Source of the DNA: an uncultured Eubacterium sp.
GTDB taxonomy: Bacteria > Bacillota > Clostridia > Lachnospirales > Lachnospiraceae
Assembly: GCA_910585745.1 (NCBI GenBank)
Contig: CAJUFM010000009.1
Coordinates: forward strand, 1-56,818
Reading direction: 5' to 3'
DNA length: 56,818 bases
Position 1 is the stretch's first letter; each line of letters begins with the position of its first letter. The translations under genes and the position numbers were made by a program. Shown in pieces: positions 23,117 through 32,089 of the stretch. The notes under the pieces are model-generated. The model saw only the letters and a list, made by a program, of their open reading frames with translations, was not told the DNA's origin and made no database searches.

Positions 23117-23659
23117 ATGAAAAAATTTGTATGTAGTGTATGTGGTTATGTTCATGAGGGAGATTCTGCACCGGAGAAGTGTCCACAGTGTAACGCACCG
23201 GCAAGTAAGTTTACAGAGCAGGGCGGAGATAAGACATGGGCAGCAGAGCATGTAGTAGGGGTTGCTCAGGGAGTTCCAGAAGATATCATTGAGGATCTTC
23301 GTGCAAACTTCAATGGTGAGTGCTCTGAGGTAGGTATGTATCTTGCTATGTCCCGCGTGGCACACAGAGAAGGGTATCCTGAGATCGGCCTTTATTGGGA
23401 AAAAGCAGCTTACGAAGAGGCTGAACATGCAGCTAAGTTCGCAGAGCTCCTTGGTGAGGTTGTAACAGACAGCACAAAGAAAAATCTTGAAATGCGTGTA
23501 GAGGCAGAGAATGGCGCAACAGCAGGAAAAACAGATCTGGCAAAACGTGCAAAAGCTCTGAATCTGGATGCGATCCATGATACCGTGCATGAGATGGCTC
23601 GTGACGAGGCAAGACATGGTAAAGCGTTCGAGGGTCTGCTGAAGAGATATTTTGGGTAA
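23117..23659 (+). CDS. Reverse rubrerythrin (rubredoxin domain first)
   Basis: 180 aa peroxide/oxygen-reducing di-iron protein. The N-terminal rubredoxin-like iron site has CSVCGYVHEG and CPQCNAP. The ferritin-like di-iron domain follows, with ligands in NGECSEVGMY, YEEAEHAAKF and ARDEARHGKAF. The rubredoxin-first order marks the reverse type found in clostridia as a PerR-controlled oxygen-stress protein. It probably shares transcripts with the regulator upstream. A terminator follows. Confidence 0.95.
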   Translation: MKKFVCSVCGYVHEGDSAPEKCPQCNAPASKFTEQGGDKTWAAEHVVGVAQGVPEDIIEDLRANFNGECSEVGMYLAMSRVAHREGYPEIGLYWEKAAYEEAEHAAKFAELLGEVVTDSTKKNLEMRVEAENGATAGKTDLAKRAKALNLDAIHDTVHEMARDEARHGKAFEGLLKRYFG

Positions 23660-23698
23660 GAAAAAGATAGCTTAAAATAAGAATTTGTAATATTTCCG

Positions 23699-23733
23699 GG
23701 GGTACAGGCGATAGCTTGTACCCCTGTTTTTTT
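23699..23733 (+). terminator. Intrinsic terminator after rubrerythrin
   Basis: An 11-bp stem GGGGTACAGGC/GCTTGTACCCC (23699-23709 with 23714-23724), then a T7 run. Confidence 0.9.
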
Positions 23734-23828
23734 GTGTAAATCGTTAGTGAAATCATATAGAAAATATGTTATACTAAATCTCATAAACTGTTGTTAAAAA
23801 GATGAAAAGTTGAAAAGGAGGGGGCAAT

Positions 23829-24254
23829 ATGGCTGAATTAATTCAAAAATATTTAGATGATATTAAAATACAGCAATATAAAACAGATATTGGTTTTAGA
23901 ACATTGATGGAAGGAGTGGTAATGTAGTGGATAATTTGCTTAAAATTGCAATATGATGTGTTGCAGTCCAGGTTTCAGGCAAGCAATAAATATGAGTATT
24001 CGGAACGGGAAATAGAATTTATTGAAGATCATATAAGACGGTTTCGATTAAATGGAGAGCGAGAAAAAACGAGACAACTGGCGGCCTTCTTAAAAGATAC
24101 CATTGATCATCAGGGCTATTATACCAATATGGAATATAATCATTATATTGTGGAATTATTTGTTAAACAGTTACATGGAAAAACAAGAGAAGAAATCCTT
24201 AAAATATGTGAGTCACTATACATAAAAGCTGTAATGAAATTTCAGGCTGAATAG
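23829..24254 (+). pseudogene. Small gene split by an in-frame TAG (or two tiny ORFs)
   Basis: ATG 23829 follows AAGGAGGGGGC and reads 32 codons (MAELIQKYLDDIKIQQYKTD to GVVM) to TAG at 23925-23927. The same frame then stays open to 24254 as a charged helical protein (SEREIEFIEDHIRRFRL, then GYYTNMEYNHYIVELFVKQL). The second part has only a TTG at 23946 and no ribosome site, so it would not start well by itself. The simplest reading is one roughly 140-codon gene broken by a nonsense change. Alternatives are a short peptide gene plus a weak second ORF. No family recognised. Confidence 0.5.
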
Positions 24255-24350
24255 TCAGATATAAACTTTTGAAACACTTATGATACAAATATGTGATATT
24301 CTGTTCTCTCAATGTGTAATAAAACAGGAACTTTTGGAATGGAGGGCAAG

Positions 24351-25004
24351 ATGATTAAAATACTGATTGTAGAAGACGAAGCCCCCATCTCCAATCTCAT
24401 TTCCATGAGTCTGGAGAAAGCGGGGTATCAATGTGAGTGCGTATTTGACGGAATGGAAGCGGCAGACAGACTTGAGGAAGAGCACTACGATCTGGTTCTT
24501 CTGGATATCATGCTGCCCAAAGTAGATGGATATGAGCTGATGGAATATATTCATCCAATGGGGATTCCGGTTATTTTCCTGACGGCAAAGTCCAATGTGG
24601 AGGATACGGTAAAGGGGCTTGAGATGGGGGCAGAGGATTATCTGACAAAGCCTTTTGAGATCGTGGAACTGCTGGCGAGGGTGGAGGTGGTGCTCCGCCG
24701 GTATGATAAAAATGAGCAATATCTGCGGGTGGGAGACGTGGAGGTGAATACCCGTTCCCGGACAGTAAAGAAGGATAAAAAGTTGGTGCAGCTCACCAAT
24801 AAAGAGTATGAACTTCTGCTTATGTTTATAAAAAATAAAAATATTGCATTGTTTCGTGATGTGATCTATGAAAGAATATGGGAAAAGGATTATACCGGAG
24901 AAAGCAGGACAGTGGATCTTCATGTGCAGCGTCTGAAAAGGAAACTGGGCTGGGAGGAAAAGATAAAAACCATTTATAAGATTGGTTACAGATTGGAGGT
25001 ATAG
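24351..25004 (+). CDS. OmpR/PhoB-family response regulator
   Basis: 217 aa from ATG 24351 (GGAGGG 6 nt upstream). Receiver domain with acidic pocket VEDEAP, phospho-acceptor Asp in LVLLDIMLPKVDG, Thr in VIFLTAKS and Lys in LTKPFE. The C-terminal winged helix has TNKEYELLLMF and SRTVDLHVQRLKRKLG. Transcription factor paired with the histidine kinase immediately downstream. Together with the exported protein at 26430 it may respond to an envelope signal. Confidence 0.94.
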   Translation: MIKILIVEDEAPISNLISMSLEKAGYQCECVFDGMEAADRLEEEHYDLVLLDIMLPKVDGYELMEYIHPMGIPVIFLTAKSNVEDTVKGLEMGAEDYLTKPFEIVELLARVEVVLRRYDKNEQYLRVGDVEVNTRSRTVKKDKKLVQLTNKEYELLLMFIKNKNIALFRDVIYERIWEKDYTGESRTVDLHVQRLKRKLGWEEKIKTIYKIGYRLEV

Positions 25005-25008
25005 ATCC

Positions 25009-26433
25009 TTGAAAATTACATGGAAATTGTTTTTTTCAACTGTGATCACAATGATCGTAACATTTTGTCTGGCAGGGTATTTTTTAATCTCTGCCCTTTT
25101 TCAATCCGGGTATGAGCAGGCAGTGGATGGTGCGATCAACGTGGATCAGCTGTTTCTGCACGAATTTGGAAATTATATGGTGGGTGTTTCAAAAGAAGAA
25201 AATGTAGACCGCCATATTGGTGCCCTTGCGAATGAGCTGCTGATGGAAAATATACAGGTGCACATAAAAAAAGAAGATGGCACTGTTTTGTATTCAAATA
25301 CATCTTTTCCGGAGCATGAGATAGAGGCGGAGGCAGAAACGGAAGGTATGACCAGGCGTCTCGTAAATTACGAGGGGAATTATTATATTCAGGTAAAAAG
25401 CAGGGTTACAGTGGAGGATATGGAGTATCAGGCGGTACTTTTTCATGATGTTACGGACCTTTTTGTAAAAAGAGAAGAGGAGATACAGATCTATCATCGT
25501 TTTCTCATTCTTTTCCTGATTCTGGATGGGCTGGTCAGCCTGATACTGGCAGGGTGCATCGTCCGGCCGATCAAAAAAATTTCCCGGAGTGCGGGACGTA
25601 TTGCAGGAGGGGATCTGGACCACCGGATCCGGATCCGGGGAGGGGATGAGATCAGCCGTCTGGGATCGGATTTCAACTATATGGCAGACAGTCTGGCAGG
25701 CAAAATACAGGAGCTGAAGGACGCAGCGAAGCGGCAGGAGGAATTTATCGGCAGCTTTGCCCACGAATTGAAAACTCCTCTCACTTCTATTATCGGATAT
25801 GCGGATCTGCTGCGTTCGAACCGTCAGACCGAGGAGCAGCAGTTTTTGTGTGCTAATTACATTTTCAAGGAGGGAAAGCGGCTGGAGACTTTGTCATTCC
25901 GTCTGCTGGATCTGATTGTTTTGGAAAAAAGTGAGCTGCATCTTTGTAAAATAAATGCGGTGGATTTTCTGCAGGAGATCCAAGGTATGTTGATGCCGGT
26001 TATGGAGAGCAAAGGGAAAAAGCTGGTGGTTTCGGCAGAAGAAGGTACATTGCGGGGAGAACCGGAACTGCTGCACTCGGTCTTCATTAATCTTGCAGAC
26101 AATGCAGCGAAGAGTGCCGCAACGGAAATCGTATTGAAAGGTAAAGCATTGGAGAATGAGTATGAGATCGTAGTGTGTGACAATGGCCAGGGGATTCCGG
26201 AGGAAGAGCTGGTAAGGATCACGGAGGCATTTTATATGGTAGATAAGTCCAGAAGCCGCCGCCAGGGCGGCGCGGGCCTGGGCCTTGCCATTTGTCAGAA
26301 GATTCTTGATCTGCACGAGGCAGCGATGAATTTTGAGAGCCGCCAGGGAGAGGGAACCTGGGTAAAGATCCGTTTTCCCGCGAATGTGGCGGATACTGCA
26401 GATTATGAAAAAGCAGAGGAGGAAAAAAGTTGA
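25009..26433 (+). CDS. Membrane sensor histidine kinase
   Basis: 474 aa from TTG 25009 (GGAGGT 8 nt upstream); a TTG at 24982 is possible but lacks this. Two membrane segments (about 8-30 and 165-185) flank a roughly 130-residue extracellular sensor. HAMP with RSAGRIAGGDLDHRI, HisKA with phospho-acceptor His in SFAHELKTPLTSIIGYADLL, and HATPase with NLADNAAKSA, DNGQGIP and GGAGLGLAIC. It phosphorylates the regulator encoded 4 nt upstream. Its stop overlaps the next gene's TTG, giving a three-gene operon. Confidence 0.94.
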   Translation: MKITWKLFFSTVITMIVTFCLAGYFLISALFQSGYEQAVDGAINVDQLFLHEFGNYMVGVSKEENVDRHIGALANELLMENIQVHIKKEDGTVLYSNTSFPEHEIEAEAETEGMTRRLVNYEGNYYIQVKSRVTVEDMEYQAVLFHDVTDLFVKREEEIQIYHRFLILFLILDGLVSLILAGCIVRPIKKISRSAGRIAGGDLDHRIRIRGGDEISRLGSDFNYMADSLAGKIQELKDAAKRQEEFIGSFAHELKTPLTSIIGYADLLRSNRQTEEQQFLCANYIFKEGKRLETLSFRLLDLIVLEKSELHLCKINAVDFLQEIQGMLMPVMESKGKKLVVSAEEGTLRGEPELLHSVFINLADNAAKSAATEIVLKGKALENEYEIVVCDNGQGIPEEELVRITEAFYMVDKSRSRRQGGAGLGLAICQKILDLHEAAMNFESRQGEGTWVKIRFPANVADTADYEKAEEEKS

Positions 26434-27158
26434 AAAAATATGTTATGTCCATCGTGGCATTTTTAATGTTTCTGATAACCACAGCCGTATGTTTTTATCT
26501 TCCTCCCAGACTTTTTGCACTGAGTGATAACCAGAGGACAAAAGAAACACCGGTGGGGAAAGAGGATATTGTGATCCAGGCAAATGCCCAGATTCCATTT
26601 AAAAATAAACTGGAATTGATTTATTATCAGCCATCCAATCTGGAACTGATCCCGGTGAGCCAGGGGACAGACCAGAAGAGCAATCTGGAGCAGGTGCTGC
26701 GGCAGGAGATTTCGACACTAAAAAAGGCAAAAGCCCTGCCCAAAAAATTTCGGCCTTTATACGACAAATTGGTGAAAGAGCGGAATTTTGTGATCAATAC
26801 ACAAAATCCAGAGGAATATATGTATATCTGGATTATGGATATGCCCAATAAAAGCGGCAGCATGACATTACGGGCGGCCGTTGAAGAAGAGAGCGGGAAA
26901 GTGGTTTATTTCAGCCTGTATAGCAAGGATAGTGTTCTTCCCATTGATAAAATGAAGAAGGGATACTGCAGTTATCTGGGCATGGAAGAGCTTTTGGAAT
27001 CCATATACTTTTCCACGCAGGATCTGTCAGGAGTGTATAATTTCATCACAGGGATCTATGCCTATGACTATTGGGGCTATATGGGAAATATAGGTGTGGG
27101 TGAAAGTAATAATGGAAATCCTCTGGGAACGGATTTTTCTGCTCCACAAAGCAATTAA
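26430..27158 (+). CDS. Exported or membrane-anchored protein of unknown function
   Basis: 242 aa, TTG start overlapping the kinase stop (TTGA), with GGAGGAAAA upstream. An N-terminal hydrophobic segment (VMSIVAFLMFLITTAVCFYL) is a signal anchor; the rest is soluble and would lie outside the membrane. No catalytic motif seen. Serine, glycine and asparagine-rich C-terminus. Coupled translation with the kinase suggests an accessory sensor or modulator of that system (inference). Confidence 0.8.
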   Translation: MKKYVMSIVAFLMFLITTAVCFYLPPRLFALSDNQRTKETPVGKEDIVIQANAQIPFKNKLELIYYQPSNLELIPVSQGTDQKSNLEQVLRQEISTLKKAKALPKKFRPLYDKLVKERNFVINTQNPEEYMYIWIMDMPNKSGSMTLRAAVEEESGKVVYFSLYSKDSVLPIDKMKKGYCSYLGMEELLESIYFSTQDLSGVYNFITGIYAYDYWGYMGNIGVGESNNGNPLGTDFSAPQSN

Positions 27159-27243
27159 TATTATTTAACAGCTTTGATTGAAACAATTATGATACAATGC
27201 CAGGTTATCCTGTCAATATCAACTAAGGACAGGAGTGGTCAGG

Positions 27244-28224
27244 ATGGGAAGAAAGAGATCAAAAAATAAATATGGCATGAGACGCAATCATATACATTGG
27301 GGAAGGATCCTGTTTATTCTTTTGGTGCTGGTTGTCATGGGGATTGCAGCCTGCACAAACCGGGCTGAATATGAGAGCGGAGCAGCCAGGGCGCAGGAGG
27401 AGGGAGATAAGACAGGCAGCGGGGCGAAGGAGCACACAGAGGAGACTCTGACAAAAGTGGAAAAGCCGGTACAGCAGGACAAAGGCAGTGATATCCGCCA
27501 GCTTCTCAGGAATGACCCCTATCAGAAAGAACTTTTTCAGCGTTATGAGAAAGATGAAAGAGTGTATGAGATCGCAAAGAACCGGAAAGCATATCCAGAT
27601 AAACTGATCGAGACGCTGATCCAGTATCCTGAGACGATGGATTTTGTGCTGGGCTATCCGGAGCGTAAAGTTTGGAAGAATAAAGAGATCGAGATCACAG
27701 AAGAGGTGGTTCAGGGAGAGATTCCGTTATTTATTCAGTGGGATAAACGCTGGGGATATATCCCCTATGGAAACAGTATTGTGGGGATCAGCGGATGTGG
27801 TCCGGTCTGCCTTTCCATGGTGCTTATGGGACTTACCGGAGATACCAGATACGATCCTGCGTGGATGGCTTCCTACAGTGAAATAAATGATTACTGGGTG
27901 GAGGGAGTTGGCACCAGCTGGGAACTTATGGGGAGAGGGGCAGAAGAACTTGGTCTCATCTCAGAACGTCTTCCCCTGCAGTGGGAGATGATCCGCAGCA
28001 GGCTGAACCGGGGAATTCCTGTTATCTGCAGTATGAAGCCCGGTGATTTTACATATAAAGGGCACTTTATTGTACTGACAGGTATCAGCAAAGAAGGAAA
28101 GATTACCCTGTGCGATCCCAACAGCCGGGTAAACAGCAGAAAGAAATGGGATCCCCAGCAGGTTCTGAGGCAGATGAAAAGTGCATGGTCATACCAGTGG
28201 ACCGGGGAGAAAAAGGGATATTAA
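27244..28224 (+). CDS. C39-like cysteine peptidase domain protein, exported
   Basis: 326 aa from ATG 27244 (AGGAG 9 nt upstream; GTG 27235 touches the ribosome site). Basic start, hydrophobic segment ILFILLVLVVMGIAAC with a possible lipobox cysteine, then a charged linker. The C-terminal half is a peptidase_C39_2-like domain: IPLFIQWDKRWGYIPYG, SGCGPVCLSMVLMGLTG (nucleophile Cys), KGHFIVLTGI (His) and CDPNS (Asp). A cell-surface peptidase or bacteriocin-processing-like fold; substrate unknown. Closed by a terminator. Confidence 0.88.
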   Translation: MGRKRSKNKYGMRRNHIHWGRILFILLVLVVMGIAACTNRAEYESGAARAQEEGDKTGSGAKEHTEETLTKVEKPVQQDKGSDIRQLLRNDPYQKELFQRYEKDERVYEIAKNRKAYPDKLIETLIQYPETMDFVLGYPERKVWKNKEIEITEEVVQGEIPLFIQWDKRWGYIPYGNSIVGISGCGPVCLSMVLMGLTGDTRYDPAWMASYSEINDYWVEGVGTSWELMGRGAEELGLISERLPLQWEMIRSRLNRGIPVICSMKPGDFTYKGHFIVLTGISKEGKITLCDPNSRVNSRKKWDPQQVLRQMKSAWSYQWTGEKKGY

Positions 28225-28245
28225 TATAGATATGGCAAATGTGCC

Positions 28246-28280
28246 AAAAAAAGATTCGTCATTTTAGACGGATCTTTTTG
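28246..28280 (+). terminator. Intrinsic terminator after the C39-like gene
   Basis: Stem AAAAAGATTCGTC against GACGGATCTTTTT with a short loop and T-rich tail. Confidence 0.85.
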
Positions 28281-28361
28281 TCTTTTTCTGTGGTATATGG
28301 TAAAATGAATTTAAAATTACGGAGATGGCATCATGGGGCGAAAGGAAGGAAAAGGGAAGGG

Positions 28362-30158
28362 ATGAAAAAACGCTGGATACTGCAGACAAAGCAGGGGGAT
28401 TTCCGCGGCATGGCAGAGCGCTATGGGATCTCACCGGTGACGGCGCGGTGTATGGTAAACCGGGGAATCTGTGGGAAAGAAGAGATCGATACATATTTAA
28501 AGGGCGGGATGGAAAAGCTGCATTCGCCCTGGCTGTTTGCCGATATGGATAAGGCGGTTCAGATCATATTGGATCATAGGGAAGGCTGTGGGGCTATTGC
28601 TTCTGACTTTGACTGTGATGGGATTTTTTCCGCCTTTATATTAAAAAAGGGATTTGAGACCTGTGGCATCCAAAGCCGCATCTATACCCCTGACCGGGTA
28701 GAGGAAGGGTATGGGCTGAACCGGCGCATCGTGGACGAGGCATCAGCAGAGAAGGTATCCTTTCTTATCACCTGCGATAACGGTATTGCGGCGCTGGATG
28801 AGGTCAGATATGCCAGAGAGCTGGGGCTTCCTGTGATCGTAACGGATCATCATGAGGTACAGGAAGCGCTTCCGGAGGCAGATGCCGTGGTGGATCCCAA
28901 ACGGGAGGACTGTCCTTATCCCTTCAAAGGCTTGTGTGGAGCCGGAGTGGCATTTCAGCTGATCAGCGCTCTGTATGAAAAGATGGGGATTTCACTGGAG
29001 AAAAGAGAAGAATTGCTGGAATATGCAGCGATTGCCACAGTGGCGGATGTGATGGAGCTGCAGGGAGAGAACCGGATTTTGGTAAAAGCCGGTCTTAGAC
29101 GGCTGGGGGAGACGGAAAATGCCGGCCTGAGGGCACTTTTAGAGGTGCAGGGGCTTTCTGGCAGAGAGGTCAAGGCGTATCATATCGGTTTTGTCCTTGG
29201 TCCCTGTTTTAATGCAGCGGGGCGGATCAACACAGTGGAGAAAGCCTTTACCCTTTTAGAGGAGACCGATACCAGAAAGGCATTGGAGCTGGCAGAGGAA
29301 TTGAAGGAGATCAATGAGACGAGAAAGCAGATGACCGAAGAGGCTGCCAGCAGGGCTTTTGAACTTCTGGAGCAAGGGGAGACCGGTCAGCCAGTCTATA
29401 TTTTGTATTTGCCAGAGTGCCATGAGAGCCTGGCAGGCATTGTGGCAGGAAGGGTCAAGGAGGCATATCATCATCCGGTCATCGTCTTTACCTCTGTGGG
29501 GGAGGGGCTTGTAAAGGGATCCGGGCGTTCCATCGAGAGCTATCATATGTTTGAGGCACTGATGGCATGCAGCGACCTTATGATACGGTTCGGCGGCCAC
29601 CGGATGGCTGCGGGGATGACGCTGCGCCAGAAAGATCTGCCGGAGCTGGAACGAAGACTCAATGAAAATGCCAGGTTACAGACAGAGGATTTTCTGCCGG
29701 TACTGGATATTGATGTTCCCCTCCCTGTAGGATATGTTTCGGAGAAGCTGATCGCGGATCTCGAGGCACTGGAGCCTTTTGGCTGCGGCAATCCAAAGCC
29801 GGTCTTTGCCGAACAGCATTTTCGGATCCTGCGGGCGGCAAGGCGGGGGAAGCATGCCAATGTGCTGACGATGAAAGTTGCCAATGAAGCGGGCACGACC
29901 ATTGATGCTATCTGCTTCGATGATGTAGACGGGTTTGAGAAACTGATCTGTCAGGAGTGGGGAGACGAGGAACTGGAAAAACTCTATGCTGGAAAGGAAA
30001 ATGCGGTGGACATCGGGCTGGCGTATTATCCGTCAGTAAATGAATACGGCGGATTTCGCACTCTGCAGATCGTGGTGACGGATTTTTGCCGGATCCACCG
30101 GAAGATGAACACAGCGGCAATAGATAGGAAAGAGATGGAAAAGAGGGCAGACAGATGA
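28362..30158 (+). CDS. recJ: RecJ single-stranded-DNA exonuclease family protein (DHH/DHHA1)
   Basis: 598 aa from ATG 28362 (AAGGGAAGGG upstream). The DHH phosphoesterase core has IASDFDCDGIFSA, TCDNGIA, VIVTDHHE and VVDPKRED. DHHA1 has GRSIESYHMFEAL, RFGGHRMAAGMTL and NAAGRIN. A C-terminal OB-like RecJ part follows. Expected role: 5'-3' degradation of single-stranded DNA in recombination and mismatch repair, using manganese or magnesium. Slightly short and divergent (DFDCDG rather than DYDVDG), so a RecJ-like paralogue is possible. The stop overlaps the glycosyltransferase start. Confidence 0.9.
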   Translation: MKKRWILQTKQGDFRGMAERYGISPVTARCMVNRGICGKEEIDTYLKGGMEKLHSPWLFADMDKAVQIILDHREGCGAIASDFDCDGIFSAFILKKGFETCGIQSRIYTPDRVEEGYGLNRRIVDEASAEKVSFLITCDNGIAALDEVRYARELGLPVIVTDHHEVQEALPEADAVVDPKREDCPYPFKGLCGAGVAFQLISALYEKMGISLEKREELLEYAAIATVADVMELQGENRILVKAGLRRLGETENAGLRALLEVQGLSGREVKAYHIGFVLGPCFNAAGRINTVEKAFTLLEETDTRKALELAEELKEINETRKQMTEEAASRAFELLEQGETGQPVYILYLPECHESLAGIVAGRVKEAYHHPVIVFTSVGEGLVKGSGRSIESYHMFEALMACSDLMIRFGGHRMAAGMTLRQKDLPELERRLNENARLQTEDFLPVLDIDVPLPVGYVSEKLIADLEALEPFGCGNPKPVFAEQHFRILRAARRGKHANVLTMKVANEAGTTIDAICFDDVDGFEKLICQEWGDEELEKLYAGKENAVDIGLAYYPSVNEYGGFRTLQIVVTDFCRIHRKMNTAAIDRKEMEKRADR

Positions 30159-31126
30159 TAGAAATTAGTCTTTGTATGATCGTAAAAAATGAGGAGAAAG
30201 TTCTGGCAAGGTGTCTTGACAGTATTGCTGACCTGATGGATGAGATCATTATCGTGGATACGGGATCCACGGATGCAACGAAAGAGATCGCGGCGAGGTA
30301 TACTGATCAGATCTATGACTTCGAGTGGGTGGAAGATTTTTCGGCGGCAAGAAACTTTTCCTTTTCCAAAGCTACAAGAGATTATATCTATGCGGCGGAT
30401 GCCGATGAGGTTCTGGATGAGGAAAACCGGCAGAGATTCCGGGAACTCAAAGAGCTGCTTCTGCCGGAGATCGAGATCGTTCAGATGAAGTACTGTAACC
30501 AGCTGTCCCAGGGAACGGCATATAACTTTGATGAGGAATACCGCCCAAAGCTCTATAAGAGACAGCGGGAATTTGTGTGGATCGAGCCGGTGCATGAGAT
30601 GGTCCGCCTGGATCCGGTAGTATATGACAGTGAGATCTGTATTCAGCACATGCCGGAAACCCTTCATAGCGGCAGGGATTTTCAGGTTTTCCAAAAGCAG
30701 ATCAAAAAGGGAATGAGGCTGTCAAAGCGCCTTCACCATATGTATGCCATGGAGCTTTTCATATCAGGAGGAGAGGCAGATGTTTTGGAAGCAGAGTCCT
30801 TTTTTGCAGCATCGGCAGAAGATGCTTCCCGTAGTCAGGATGAGGTCCGGGAAGCGGCATGTGTTGCGGCCAGGGCGGCTAGGCTCCGGGGGGACAGTCA
30901 TGGGATTTTGAAAATGTGCCTGAAGGATCTTCTGTCGGAAGGGTCCTCAGAGATGTGCTATGAGCTGGGAGAATATTTCTTTGCCAGAAAAGATTATATC
31001 GAGGCGGCAATGTGGTATTATAATGCGATTCACGAGACCCAGAGTGTTCTGGATATCCGCACATCGGAAAGGGCAGAAAAAAGATACCAGGAGTGCTTGA
31101 CTTTGAGTGGGCTCCAGGATTTATAA
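30155..31126 (+). CDS. Family 2 glycosyltransferase with helical C-terminal repeats
   Basis: 323 aa. GT-A start ISLCMIVKNEEKVLARCLDS, then IIIVDTGSTDATKEIA and the metal motif YAADADEVLD. The C-terminal 130 residues are alanine-rich helical repeats resembling TPR. Cytoplasmic, no membrane segment. TPR-linked family 2 enzymes often glycosylate proteins or peptides; acceptor unknown. ATGA overlap with recJ. Confidence 0.9.
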   Translation: MIEISLCMIVKNEEKVLARCLDSIADLMDEIIIVDTGSTDATKEIAARYTDQIYDFEWVEDFSAARNFSFSKATRDYIYAADADEVLDEENRQRFRELKELLLPEIEIVQMKYCNQLSQGTAYNFDEEYRPKLYKRQREFVWIEPVHEMVRLDPVVYDSEICIQHMPETLHSGRDFQVFQKQIKKGMRLSKRLHHMYAMELFISGGEADVLEAESFFAASAEDASRSQDEVREAACVAARAARLRGDSHGILKMCLKDLLSEGSSEMCYELGEYFFARKDYIEAAMWYYNAIHETQSVLDIRTSERAEKRYQECLTLSGLQDL

Positions 31127-31162
31127 TAGGAAAAAGAAAATACCAGGAAATGAGGGATAAGA

Positions 31163-32089
31163 ATGTCAGAAAAATTAGATCAGCTGCGGGGGGAGATCAA
31201 TAAGGTAGTGAAGGGAAAAGCAGAGGTGGTGGACAAGGTACTCTGTGCCATGCTGGCGGGAGGGCATATTCTGTTGGAGGATATTCCTGGTGTGGGAAAG
31301 ACGACGCTTGCAATGACCATCGCCAAAGCCATGGCGCTGACCTACCGGAGAGTCCAGTTTACACCAGATGTACTTCCCAGTGATATCGTGGGCTTTTCCA
31401 TGTACAATGCAAAGACCAAAGAATTCGAGTACCGGGAAGGTGCGGTTTTTGCCAATCTGTTTCTTGCCGATGAGATCAACCGCACCTCTCCGAAGACACA
31501 GTCTGCGCTTTTAGAGGCGATGGAGGAAGAGAAAGTGACGGTGGATGGTGTGGAGCATCGGCTTCCGGCTCCCTTTACGGTGATTGCCACAGAAAATCCG
31601 GTGGGTTCATCGGGAACCCAGATGCTTCCCGAGTCCCAGCTGGACCGTTTTATGGTCTGCCTATCTATGGGGTATCCTGCCCATGAGGATGCCGTAGATA
31701 TTTTGAAAAACGATGGTTCCAAACCGCTTCTGGATCTCCAGGAGATCATGACTGTGCCGGAGTGGCAGGCATTGAAGGAGTGCGCGGAGAACTGTTATGT
31801 CAGTGATGAAATGTATGATTATGTGGTCAGGCTCACCGAGCAGACCAGGGAAAATCTGTATATCCTGCTGGGAGCGAGTCCCCGTGCCAGCATCGCCCTG
31901 CTGCGTATGGCGAAAGCCATGGCAGTTATGAGGGGCAGGGACTATGTTGTGCCAGAGGACGTCAGGGATGTATATTATGATGTGTTTGGCCACCGTGTGA
32001 AGCTGAGTACGAAAGCCAAGGCAGAGGGGATGACTGTAATAGAAGTGCTGATGCAGGTATTTGACGGGGTTAAGGTGGTGAAGCTGTGA
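31163..32089 (+). CDS. MoxR-family AAA+ ATPase
   Basis: 308 aa. Walker A in DIPGVGKTTLA, Walker B in LFLADEINRTSPKTQSALLE, sensor in ENPVG, and a C-terminal lid. MoxR ATPases act as chaperones for neighbouring VWA or DUF58 proteins. The DUF58 gene follows with a 4-nt overlap (GTGA) and a transglutaminase after that. This is the common three-gene cassette thought to act on envelope proteins. Confidence 0.95.
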   Translation: MSEKLDQLRGEINKVVKGKAEVVDKVLCAMLAGGHILLEDIPGVGKTTLAMTIAKAMALTYRRVQFTPDVLPSDIVGFSMYNAKTKEFEYREGAVFANLFLADEINRTSPKTQSALLEAMEEEKVTVDGVEHRLPAPFTVIATENPVGSSGTQMLPESQLDRFMVCLSMGYPAHEDAVDILKNDGSKPLLDLQEIMTVPEWQALKECAENCYVSDEMYDYVVRLTEQTRENLYILLGASPRASIALLRMAKAMAVMRGRDYVVPEDVRDVYYDVFGHRVKLSTKAKAEGMTVIEVLMQVFDGVKVVKL

